DNA of 7,046 bases from assembly GCA_903932805.1 (NCBI GenBank), contig CAIZHO010000209.1, forward strand, positions 1 through 7,046. The letters run 5' to 3'. The position numbers and the translations under genes were made by a program. The stretch is from an uncultured Roseiflexaceae bacterium (lineage in GTDB: Bacteria > Chloroflexota > Chloroflexia > Chloroflexales > Roseiflexaceae). Each line of letters begins with the position of its first letter. Positions within the stretch are counted from its first letter, which is position 1. Positions 1-6,170 of this stretch are shown here, in pieces. The notes under the pieces are model-generated. The model made no database searches. It was not told the origin of the DNA and worked only from the letters and a program-made list of their open reading frames with translations.

Positions 1-2190
1 ACGATAGGCGGTTTCGTTGGCGCCACCACGGGTGAGGGCCGGCAACAGATGCATGGTGCCCACAAACCCCGTCGACAAGTGCGTTCCACGACGAGCAATC
101 TCGAGCTTGAGACGATGTGTCGCCGGTGCAATCAGGTGCTTCGGCAACAAGTCGAGATTGAGCGCGAGCGCGTAATTTGTTTGTGTCTCGGCATTGAGGG
201 GCATGTTGAGGTGCACGAGGTGTGAGTGGACGTTCGTGACGTCACCCACGACCGCGCCTGATTCGGCGACATGGGCCGCGTTGAATGCAACACGAACGTC
301 TGCGGCGAGCTTGGTGTATGATTCGACCGCTGTAGTGTTGCCCACTGCTGCGGCCATCTGCGCCATCAGCGTTGCGTCGTGTGCCCAATAGGCGGTGCCA
401 ATGAGGTCGCGGGCAGTGGCCGAGTCCATGGCGACCCAGTCGCCGTAGTCGTTGCCGCGGCGGTTGAGCCGGCGTAGATTCGGGTTTGTCTCGAGCAGGA
501 ACTGCATCCAACGCTCCATCGCACCCCAGTTTTCGGTGATGAAGGTGGTGTCGCCGTACATGCGCCACAGGGTCCAGGGCACGACGACGCCACAGTCACC
601 CCAGGCCGGCGCACCCTCGGCTTCGACGACGATGCGTGGTGCGACATCGGGGAACGCTCCCGATGCATGTTGGCCGTCGCGGACGTCGCGCATCCACTTG
701 GTCAGATAGGCGGCACTGTCCATCTGGTAGATACCGGTGCGCACATAGATTTGCATATCGCCGGTCCAGCCGAGGCGTTCGTCGCGTTGTGGACAGTCTG
801 TCGGGACCGACAAGAAGTTGCCGCGCTGGCCCCAGCGGATATTCTTCCAGAGTTGGTTGAGCAACTTCTCGGAGCTCTTGAATTCGCCGGTCAGCGGGGC
901 ATCGACGTGCATCACGCAGCCATCGACGTCGTCGGCATGGGGTGCTTTGTCGAGCCCCGTGATTTCGACGAAACGAAAACCTTTGTAGGTGAAAGTCGGT
1001 TCGATCCACCGTTCCGTGCCGTCGAGGATGAAGGTATCGGTCTGCTTGGCAGCGCGCAGATTGATGGTGTGGAGTGAGCCATCGGGGTTGAGAATTTCGC
1101 CGTAGCGGATGGTGAGTTTATGCCCTGCGGGACCATGTACTTTGAGGCGCATGTAGCCCGCGTAGATTTGCCCGAAGTCAACGATATAGACCTTGGGTGC
1201 GGGTTGGGTGACACGTTTGACCGGTAGTGATTCGATAATACGCAGCGGTGGGGATGTATCGGGGCTCATGACACCAGCGTAGGTGATGGTTTTGACTTTC
1301 TTCCAGCCCGCGCTGACCGCCGGGTCGGTGTCCCACCCATGGGTTTGGCGCCCGTAGTCGATGGTTGCACCCATATAAAAATCGGCTGCGCGGATGTAGC
1401 TGTCGCGCCCACGCCAATCCTTTGACGTGACGACGGTTTGGGTGCTGCCGTCGGCGTAATTGACGACCAGCCGACAACGAAATGCCGGGTGTTTGCCATA
1501 ATTGGTGAAGTTGTTTTCAAAACCCAGGTAGCCACTGTACCAGCCGTCGCCGATGTGGGCGGCGAGCATCTGTTGCGATGTACCGAGCATGTCGGTGACA
1601 TCGTATGCTTGATACATGACCCGATGATGATAATCGCTCCAACCCGGCGTCAAAATGCGGTCGCCCACAACGGTGCCATTGATGCGCACTTCGTAGACGC
1701 CCAATGCGCTGACATACAGGGTTGCGCTGCTGACTGCACCGGATGTCTTGAATGCATGGGTGAGTTGGGCGGCGGGGGCGCTTAGTTGGCCCTCGTCTTT
1801 GGGTGACGGGAACGCGATCCAGGCAGCGTCGTCCCACGCACTTGCGGGGATCCCGTGCTGCCAGAGTGCGGTGGTGCTCCAGGCACTCGCGACGTCGTGT
1901 TCATCCCAGATGCGCACCTGCCAATAGACGGTTTGGCCGGCCGCAACCGTAGGTCCGGTATAACGTACGGATGCGCTCAAGCCGGCTTCTTGGCGGCCAC
2001 TGTCCCACCGCAGGGCGGCGTCTTTTTTGAGGGCAGAGGGTGCATCAGCGACGCGGATTTGATATGCGGTTTGGCGCGCGCCATTGCCACCACCGCTCAA
2101 GCGCCAACTCAAGCGGGGATTGGCCTCTTCAACGCCGCGTGGTTCAATCAGATATTCGGTTCTCAGACCGACAGGACGGATGCTAGGCAT
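1..2190 (-). CDS. GH78 alpha-L-rhamnosidase, 3' end cut by window edge
   Basis: Inverting glycosidase expected to release terminal alpha-L-rhamnose from plant glycosides or rhamnose-containing polysaccharides. The frame is open for 730 codons from ATG at 2190 to the window edge. AAAGGAG lies 6 bases upstream of the ATG (2197-2203). The N-terminus (MPSIRPVGLRTEYLIEPRGV, then NPRLSW) is the usual GH78 opening and carries no signal peptide, so the enzyme is probably cytoplasmic. An Ig-like beta domain covers about residues 1-120. A rhamnosidase N domain follows (around residue 167, GVYEVRING...LTPGWSDY), then a concanavalin-like beta region to about 410, then the (alpha/alpha)6 catalytic barrel. 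The family signature DCPQRDERLGWTGD lies at 465-478. E471 is the likely general acid, with D465 and D478 as sugar-binding acids. In characterised GH78 enzymes the catalytic base lies about 260-270 residues after the acid, so it should sit just beyond the window. Family lengths are commonly 850-950 residues. No rhamnose transporter or catabolic gene is visible here. Family call is firm; exact substrate is unknown. Confidence 0.95.
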   Translation of the reverse strand, partial: MPSIRPVGLRTEYLIEPRGVEEANPRLSWRLSGGGNGARQTAYQIRVADAPSALKKDAALRWDSGRQEAGLSASVRYTGPTVAAGQTVYWQVRIWDEHDVASAWSTTALWQHGIPASAWDDAAWIAFPSPKDEGQLSAPAAQLTHAFKTSGAVSSATLYVSALGVYEVRINGTVVGDRILTPGWSDYHHRVMYQAYDVTDMLGTSQQMLAAHIGDGWYSGYLGFENNFTNYGKHPAFRCRLVVNYADGSTQTVVTSKDWRGRDSYIRAADFYMGATIDYGRQTHGWDTDPAVSAGWKKVKTITYAGVMSPDTSPPLRIIESLPVKRVTQPAPKVYIVDFGQIYAGYMRLKVHGPAGHKLTIRYGEILNPDGSLHTINLRAAKQTDTFILDGTERWIEPTFTYKGFRFVEITGLDKAPHADDVDGCVMHVDAPLTGEFKSSEKLLNQLWKNIRWGQRGNFLSVPTDCPQRDERLGWTGDMQIYVRTGIYQMDSAAYLTKWMRDVRDGQHASGAFPDVAPRIVVEAEGAPAWGDCGVVVPWTLWRMYGDTTFITENWGAMERWMQFLLETNPNLRRLNRRGNDYGDWVAMDSATARDLIGTAYWAHDATLMAQMAAAVGNTTAVESYTKLAADVRVAFNAAHVAESGAVVGDVTNVHSHLVHLNMPLNAETQTNYALALNLDLLPKHLIAPATHRLKLEIARRGTHLSTGFVGTMHLLPALTRGGANETAYR

Positions 2191-2239
2191 GGAAGGCTCC
2201 TTTGCAGAGAATCACGACGATGTGTGCTTGTATCCTACC

Positions 2240-2271
2240 AAAAAACCCGTACTCTGAAACAGAGTACGGGT
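2240..2271 (-). terminator. Rho-independent terminator of the DEAD-box helicase gene
   Basis: A perfect 12-bp inverted repeat (arms 2245-2256 and 2260-2271, ACCCGTACTCTG and its complement) encloses a 3-base loop. Read on the minus strand, the stem is followed directly by six T (2245-2240). It begins about 25 bases after the helicase stop codon. The plus-strand side has no T-run, so termination is one-directional. It insulates the downstream rhamnosidase gene, whose ATG lies 50 bases further on. Confidence 0.93.
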
Positions 2272-2296
2272 CTGGACACATGGACGGTACAGTGGG

Positions 2297-3949
2297 TTAA
2301 TTGCCTTTTTTGGCAACCACGATGTTTGCACGGACCTTGTGACCACGGATGGTGGCACGGTTCAACACATCGATGACCTTGCGGGCATCGCGTGACGGAA
2401 CGCTGACATACGAGAACCCGTCGTGGAGCTCGATGCTGCCGATGAGGCGGCCGGGGATGTTGGCTTCGTTGGCGATGGCGCCGACAATGTCACCGGCACG
2501 GATACCCTTTTCGCGGCCTATGTCGAGCCAGAGTCGTACAGACTCGCGGTCCTGTGGACGGAACGGCTTGTCGCCGTTACCACGTGGAGCAGATGCAGGT
2601 GCTGTTTGGTACCCACGTGCTGCAGCGTTGATGGAGTTGATGATGGGATCGTGGTCACTGCCATGGAGTTGTTCGCCGAAGGCGATGCGCAACGCCGCTG
2701 CAGCAATAGTCTCAAGGTTGTGACCTTCGCCCATACCCTGGATCAGGGCACGCTCGGTCGACAAATCTTCTTTGGTGATGGTGTCGAGCACCTTCTGCGC
2801 GAGTTGGGACTTTTGCTTGAGGCGCAAGTCAGCCAACGTCGGCAATGGTGCAGTCGCGATGGCAGCTTTGGTCATGCGCTCAATGGTACGCAACACAAAG
2901 CGCTCGCGTGGGGTTGTAATCGAAATTGCGACACCACTGCGACCGGCGCGACCCGTACGGCCGATGCGGTGGACGTAGATTTCGGGGTCGGGCGGCAACT
3001 CGTAGTTGATGACGTGGGTGACATGGTCGACGTCGAGGCCGCGGGCTGCGACATCGGTCGCCACCAAGATGTCACTCTGGTTGGTACGGAAGCGATGCAT
3101 CACGCGGTCGCGTTGCGTCTGTGACAATTCGCCGTGGAGCGTGTCGCAGTTGAATCCGCGGGCGGTCAGCTTTTCGCCGACGTTGTCGACATCCATGCGG
3201 GTCCGACAGAAAATCATCGCTGCGCTGGGCTGTTCGAACTGCAACAAGCGCGACAAGACTTCGAAGCGATCGCTGTGCAATGCTTCGTAGGCGCGCTGCT
3301 CGATGTGTTCGGCGGTTTGTTGTTTGGATGCTATTGCGACGATTTGTGGATTCGTCATGTAGCGCTTGGTGAGGCGCAAAATGGCGTCCGGCATGGTTGC
3401 CGAGTACAACGCAGTCTGGTGCGGAGTGGGCAACCCAGCCAAGATGGTTTCGACATCGTCGATGAAGCCCATGGCCAGCATTTCGTCGGCTTCGTCCAAT
3501 ACGACGCTCTGGACCGTCTTGAGCGAGATGCTGCCGCGGTTCATGTGGTCGATCAAACGGCCTGGTGTAGCCACCAAGACATGAACACCAGCATGCAACG
3601 ATCGCATCTGGGTGGAGATTGGCTGCCCGCCATATATCGCGACGACGTTGAGGCGACGGTGTTTGGCATAGCCCTTGAAGGCAGTTGCCACTTGTACGGC
3701 CAACTCACGGGTTGGGGTCAGTACAAGTACTTGTGCCTCACGACGATCCGTATCAATGCGATCAATCAACGGCAATGCGTACGCTGCCGTCTTCCCAGTG
3801 CCCGTCTGTGCTTGGCCGATAACATCGGACCCTTGTAGCATGTAACGGATAGAGGCTTCTTGGACCGGAGTCGGGGTAACATACCCAAGCTCACCAATCG
3901 TTGCGAGCAACCCCTGACTCAACCCAAGCGCCTCGAATGTGTTTGTCAC
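2297..3949 (-). CDS. deaD: DEAD-box ATP-dependent RNA helicase with DbpA-type RNA-binding domain (DeaD/CshA-like)
   Basis: ATP-dependent RNA unwinding in ribosome assembly, mRNA decay or cold adaptation is the known role of this family. Counting the GTG at 3949 as residue 1 (550 aa), all core motifs are present: Q motif (F5 and GYVTPTPVQ to residue 30), Walker A AQTGTGKT (K53), PTRELA 79-84, TPGRL 128-132, DEAD 152-155, SAT 183-185, then MIFCRT, VATDVAARGLD and HRIGRTGRAGR in RecA domain 2. A helical linker of about 130 residues leads to a C-terminal RNA-binding domain of DbpA type (about 475-548: GIRAGDIVGAIANEANIPGR, IGSIELHDGFSYVSVP). This layout matches DeaD/CshA rather than RhlE or RhlB; the symbol rests on architecture, not on tested orthology. 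The GTG start is chosen because a perfect AAGGAGG lies 5 bases upstream. An in-frame ATG at 4027 would add 26 unconserved residues and begins upstream of the predicted promoter. The gene is monocistronic, with its own -10 box and terminator. No motif is missing. Confidence 0.97.
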   Translation of the reverse strand: MTNTFEALGLSQGLLATIGELGYVTPTPVQEASIRYMLQGSDVIGQAQTGTGKTAAYALPLIDRIDTDRREAQVLVLTPTRELAVQVATAFKGYAKHRRLNVVAIYGGQPISTQMRSLHAGVHVLVATPGRLIDHMNRGSISLKTVQSVVLDEADEMLAMGFIDDVETILAGLPTPHQTALYSATMPDAILRLTKRYMTNPQIVAIASKQQTAEHIEQRAYEALHSDRFEVLSRLLQFEQPSAAMIFCRTRMDVDNVGEKLTARGFNCDTLHGELSQTQRDRVMHRFRTNQSDILVATDVAARGLDVDHVTHVINYELPPDPEIYVHRIGRTGRAGRSGVAISITTPRERFVLRTIERMTKAAIATAPLPTLADLRLKQKSQLAQKVLDTITKEDLSTERALIQGMGEGHNLETIAAAALRIAFGEQLHGSDHDPIINSINAAARGYQTAPASAPRGNGDKPFRPQDRESVRLWLDIGREKGIRAGDIVGAIANEANIPGRLIGSIELHDGFSYVSVPSRDARKVIDVLNRATIRGHKVRANIVVAKKGN

Positions 3950-3954
3950 ACATC

Positions 3955-3961
3955 CCTCCTT
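3955..3961 (-). promoter_or_regulatory. Strong Shine-Dalgarno site fixing the helicase GTG start
   Basis: On the minus strand AAGGAGG ends 5 bases before the GTG at 3949-3947. It is the best anti-SD match seen in the window and supports the GTG over the upstream in-frame ATG at 4027. A second ATG at 3953-3951 overlaps this area but is out of frame and only one base from the SD. Confidence 0.85.
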
Positions 3962-3979
3962 ATTCTCTATAACCAATCC

Positions 3980-3985
3980 ATTATA
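3980..3985 (-). promoter_or_regulatory. Consensus -10 box (TATAAT) of the helicase promoter
   Basis: The minus strand reads GTGTATAATGG here, a perfect sigma70-type -10 hexamer. Transcription would start near 3972-3974, giving a short 5' leader of roughly 25 bases before the GTG. The -35 region is weak: only T-rich sequence lies 17-19 bases upstream. The hexamer lies inside an inverted repeat, ACCAAT (3972-3977) and ATTGGT (3993-3998). Position relative to the gene is good; activity is inferred. Confidence 0.6.
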
Positions 3986-4004
3986 CACGGGAATTGGTGC
4001 AGAA

Positions 4005-4045
4005 AATAAACGAGAGATGATAGTCACAAAACGGGGTCGTTTATT
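4005..4045. repeat. 9-bp AT-rich inverted repeat between the WYL gene and the helicase gene
   Basis: Arms AATAAACGA (4005-4013) and TCGTTTATT (4037-4045) are perfect complements separated by 23 bases. The repeat starts a few bases downstream of the WYL stop codon, and the minus strand continues T-rich after the distal arm (TTTATTTTCT). A shorter competing hairpin, AAACG-ACCC-CGTTT (4042-4029), overlaps it. It could be a weak terminator of the parB-like/WYL operon or a protein-binding site upstream of the helicase promoter. The stem has only two G-C pairs, so terminator function is uncertain. Confidence 0.35.
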
Positions 4046-4051
4046 GCAGTG

Positions 4052-5068
4052 CTATGTGCCCGATTCGGGATAGCGTGATGCGAGTTCTTGGGCAGTCTGG
4101 CGGAACATCGCAACGAGCTCGGCGGGCTCTTGGACCTGACACGCACCGCCATACCGCAACAGCACCTGCCGGGTCGTCCAGAGGTTGGTCACAACCGCGC
4201 GCACCGTTGCCGTGTCGTCGTCGTGGTAGGTGATGGTGCTATCGGGGAAGAACGTCGCGAGGTCGCGCCGACGGGCCACGACGGCGTCAAGACGATAGAC
4301 GAGCTGGTAGCGCGGTTGCGGCGGTCGTTCGGCGGGGATCACATTGGGCAGAAGTAGCGCGGACTTTTTGACGATGCGTTCAAGCCGATATTCGACGGTG
4401 GTATGCGGTACCGCGTTGCCGGCTGGCTCGACATGGATCAGCACGGCATCGAGATACATATGCCCATCACGCATAAACAGGCCATAGGGTGCAACGGTAT
4501 GCTTGCGTGATCCGTTGAGCTCGAAGTTGCTGGTATACGAAAACGACAACATTTGCCGATTTTCGACGGCTCTGCGGATGGTGCGCATCGTGGTGGCATC
4601 GAAGACACGATGTTGGCGCCCATAGCTGCGGATAGTGAGTGAGCTCGGGGTGATGGTGCGTTCGGTGTCGGGCAAGAGCATCCGCATCTGGCGCAAGAGC
4701 TTTTGGACGCTGACAAACGCCGACAACATGTGGTCTTCGGGGAAGTTGGTGTCAAGAAAGTTGAGTGCTTCGAGGCTCTCACGTGGCAAATCGAGGATAG
4801 CGAAATCACCGACATGGTGGAGCGAGTAGGTGCGCTGCGTGCGATCAAAGCGGATCTCGCAGCCATACTCGCGCTTGAGCGCGTCGAGGTCGTGTTTGAG
4901 GGCCATCGCTGCGGCACTCGGGTACCCGTCTTGGCCGAATTCGGCATTGACGATGGCAATTAAGTCGTCAGATGTGCAGGGTTCGCGAAAGAGGGAACGA
5001 AAAATCACCAAGCGGCGCCGAAAGGTCTGTTTGGAGCTCCGCCGTACCCCACTGGGACGATTCGTCAT
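4052..5068 (-). CDS. WYL-domain transcriptional regulator
   Basis: Predicted cytoplasmic DNA-binding regulator; WYL domains are known to bind nucleotides or single-stranded nucleic acid and to control DNA-damage, defence or metabolic genes. From ATG 5068 it is 338 aa. The N-terminal part (about 15-85) has a helix-turn-helix region followed by the DeoR/WYL-type wing ending in REYGCEIRFDRTQRTYSL. A helical middle section follows (LPRESLEALNFLD...). The WYL domain (about 160-235) contains LSFSYTS, the HTVAPYGLF strand, GHMYLDAV (MYL, 204-206, in place of WYL) and EYRLERI. The C-terminal WCX-like extension (about 250-330) includes VLLRYGGACQVQEPAELV. Two starts are possible. ATG 5068 has GAGGTG 4 bases upstream; ATG 5080 adds MRWH and overlaps the upstream stop as ATGA but has no visible SD. 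I prefer 5068. Either way the gene is translationally linked to the parB-like gene. The regulated targets are unknown. Confidence 0.92.
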   Translation of the reverse strand: MTNRPSGVRRSSKQTFRRRLVIFRSLFREPCTSDDLIAIVNAEFGQDGYPSAAAMALKHDLDALKREYGCEIRFDRTQRTYSLHHVGDFAILDLPRESLEALNFLDTNFPEDHMLSAFVSVQKLLRQMRMLLPDTERTITPSSLTIRSYGRQHRVFDATTMRTIRRAVENRQMLSFSYTSNFELNGSRKHTVAPYGLFMRDGHMYLDAVLIHVEPAGNAVPHTTVEYRLERIVKKSALLLPNVIPAERPPQPRYQLVYRLDAVVARRRDLATFFPDSTITYHDDDTATVRAVVTNLWTTRQVLLRYGGACQVQEPAELVAMFRQTAQELASRYPESGT

Positions 5069-5072
5069 GTGC

Positions 5073-5078
5073 CACCTC
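5073..5078 (-). promoter_or_regulatory. SD site inside the parB-like/WYL junction
   Basis: GAGGTG on the minus strand, 4 bases before ATG 5068. It overlaps the parB-like stop codon (5079-5077), so ribosomes finishing that gene pass over the WYL initiation site. It favours the 5068 start over the SD-less ATG at 5080. Confidence 0.55.
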
Positions 5079-6126
5079 ATTCATCGATGTCAATAGCCCA
5101 TTGTTCACTCTGTACCACGTCGTTCAACCCCTTGAGGAGGCGCCGCAGATGCACAATCATCATGCCGACTTTGATTGGTGCGTTTTCGTCTCGGTCGAGC
5201 CAACGCTGGAGTTGCCCCTCAGCAAAGACCCGGAGCAGACGATCGGTTTCGTCGACCATGTGGTCGAGTGATTTGATTTTGGCTTGGCGGATCTTGGAGC
5301 TGCCCATCACACTGTCGTCTGCCAAGTACGCACCCGCGTCGCTGCCATGGGGCGCTGGTTGTGGAGCAGCGAGCTCGAATTCGTGGAGCTCGGGTGGGAG
5401 GTAGCCGCTGTCATCTCCCATAGCCAAGCCACCAAACCCCGGTGTTCCTGCCATACCCGCTTTGGGCTGTTGGAAGGATTGTATGGCGCTGTCGAGTGAC
5501 TCGTCAGGATTGGCCGCAAAAAAACTGGCCAAACGGCTCAGTTCGGCAGCTGACATGCCCTCGTCGACAGCAGTACGGGCCAGTTCGATACGGGTTTGTT
5601 CGTTGCCGATGCGACGCAGATGCTGTGCCTGAGTGACAGTCAGCTGCCCGGTCCGGAGGAACGACTGGATGCTCACATCGAGGTCGAGCAGCCCCAAATA
5701 GCGACGCACCGTGCGTGCCGACAACCCTACCGTTTGCCCGACTGCCTCGTCGAGGGTGCCCTCGTCGGCGTCGGGGGTCGCCCGGGCGAATTGACTGCGC
5801 AACCGTGCAAAGGCGTTGGCTTGTTCGAGGTCGTTGAGGTCGCGGCGCTGCAGGTTTTCGGTGAGTTGGCGTACGAGGTTGCGTTCGGCCTCGTCGGCAA
5901 ACACCAAACACGGCACCGTGGTCATGCCGAGTTGGATTGCAGCAGTCCGACGCCGCAAACCGTAGAGCAGCTGGTAGCCCCCGTCGCTCTGCTGGACAAC
6001 GCCCAAGGGTTGGAGCATGCCCTGTTCGGCTATCGTTGCGGCCAAACCGCTGACGTCACCGACGTCTTCGCGCAGCGTATCGTGTTCGACGGTTATCTGA
6101 TGCGGGTCGAGATCGATGAGTAGCAT
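5077..6126 (-). CDS. ParB/Spo0J-like DNA-binding protein with atypical CTP box
   Basis: ParB-family proteins bind DNA through a central HTH and use an N-terminal domain as a CTP-dependent clamp. Counting ATG 6126 as residue 1 (349 aa), the N-terminal ParB domain covers about 1-110, with LAATIAEQGMLQPLGV, box LLYGLRRRTAAIQLG (GLRR 56-59) and the TENLQRRDLNDLEQA box (E90, N91). The HTH (about 125-170) reads TVGLSARTVRRYLGLL followed by LTVTQAQHLRRI. Residues about 220-280 are a Gly/Pro/Ala-rich linker, and a charged helical C-terminal segment (about 280-349) ends in WAIDIDE. The usual GERR is GLRR here, so the position of an important glutamate is a leucine. ATG 6126 is chosen because GAGGG lies 3 bases upstream and the in-frame ATG at 6186 lies upstream of the predicted -10 box. 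No parA or canonical parS site is visible, so a regulatory or nucleoid-associated role is as plausible as segregation. It is first in an operon with the WYL gene. Confidence 0.9.
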   Translation of the reverse strand: MLLIDLDPHQITVEHDTLREDVGDVSGLAATIAEQGMLQPLGVVQQSDGGYQLLYGLRRRTAAIQLGMTTVPCLVFADEAERNLVRQLTENLQRRDLNDLEQANAFARLRSQFARATPDADEGTLDEAVGQTVGLSARTVRRYLGLLDLDVSIQSFLRTGQLTVTQAQHLRRIGNEQTRIELARTAVDEGMSAAELSRLASFFAANPDESLDSAIQSFQQPKAGMAGTPGFGGLAMGDDSGYLPPELHEFELAAPQPAPHGSDAGAYLADDSVMGSSKIRQAKIKSLDHMVDETDRLLRVFAEGQLQRWLDRDENAPIKVGMMIVHLRRLLKGLNDVVQSEQWAIDIDE

Positions 6127-6138
6127 GGTCCCTCGGTG

Positions 6139-6158
6139 GTCACACAGAAGTGTATGAC
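6139..6158. promoter_or_regulatory. Operator-like dyad over the predicted start of the parB-like/WYL operon
   Basis: On the minus strand GTCATACA (6158-6151), spacer CTTC and TGTGTGAC (6146-6139) form an 8-bp inverted repeat with one non-palindromic position (G-T pair in RNA). It lies 4-23 bases downstream of the -10 hexamer and 12 bases upstream of the ATG, the usual place for a repressor site. Either product of the operon could bind it; this is inference. Confidence 0.4.
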
Positions 6159-6161
6159 GAT

Positions 6162-6170
6162 AGTATAGCA
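6162..6170 (-). promoter_or_regulatory. Extended -10 promoter of the parB-like/WYL operon
   Basis: The minus strand reads TGCTATACT: TGn followed by TATACT, a 5/6 match to TATAAT. Extended -10 promoters do not need a good -35 box, and none is obvious here. Transcription would begin near 6155, leaving a leader of about 30 bases to ATG 6126. The promoter sits in the 78-base gap after the M50 peptidase stop codon, where no clear terminator is seen, so read-through from upstream remains possible. Confidence 0.55.

Noticed and set aside
1855..2376. Plus-strand open frame of 173 codons spanning the rhamnosidase/helicase gap
   Set aside because: It runs through the strong minus-strand terminator and both flanking conserved genes, and has no plausible initiation signal.
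2423..3124. Plus-strand open frame of 233 codons, also antisense to the helicase
   Set aside because: The opposite strand encodes the conserved C-terminal half of the helicase. The product is Cys/Asp-rich with no family resemblance.
3134..3838. Plus-strand open frame of 234 codons inside the helicase gene
   Set aside because: It lies wholly antisense to the conserved DEAD-box motifs, has no recognisable domain and has no clear SD. It is a by-product of the codon pattern of the real gene.
3950..4027. N-terminal extension of the helicase from the in-frame ATG at 4027
   Set aside because: The 26 extra residues precede the normal family start, there is no SD before ATG 4027, and the consensus -10 box lies within this stretch. 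The GTG at 3949 has a perfect SD.
5373..5395. GAGCTC-flanked near-palindrome inside the parB-like gene
   Set aside because: It encodes the LHEFEL part of the linker in frame. The symmetry is explained by repeated Glu/Leu codons and has no regulatory position.
5596..6123. Plus-strand open frame of 175 codons antisense to the parB-like gene
   Set aside because: It overlaps the conserved CTP-binding and HTH regions of the ParB-like protein and shows no domain of its own.
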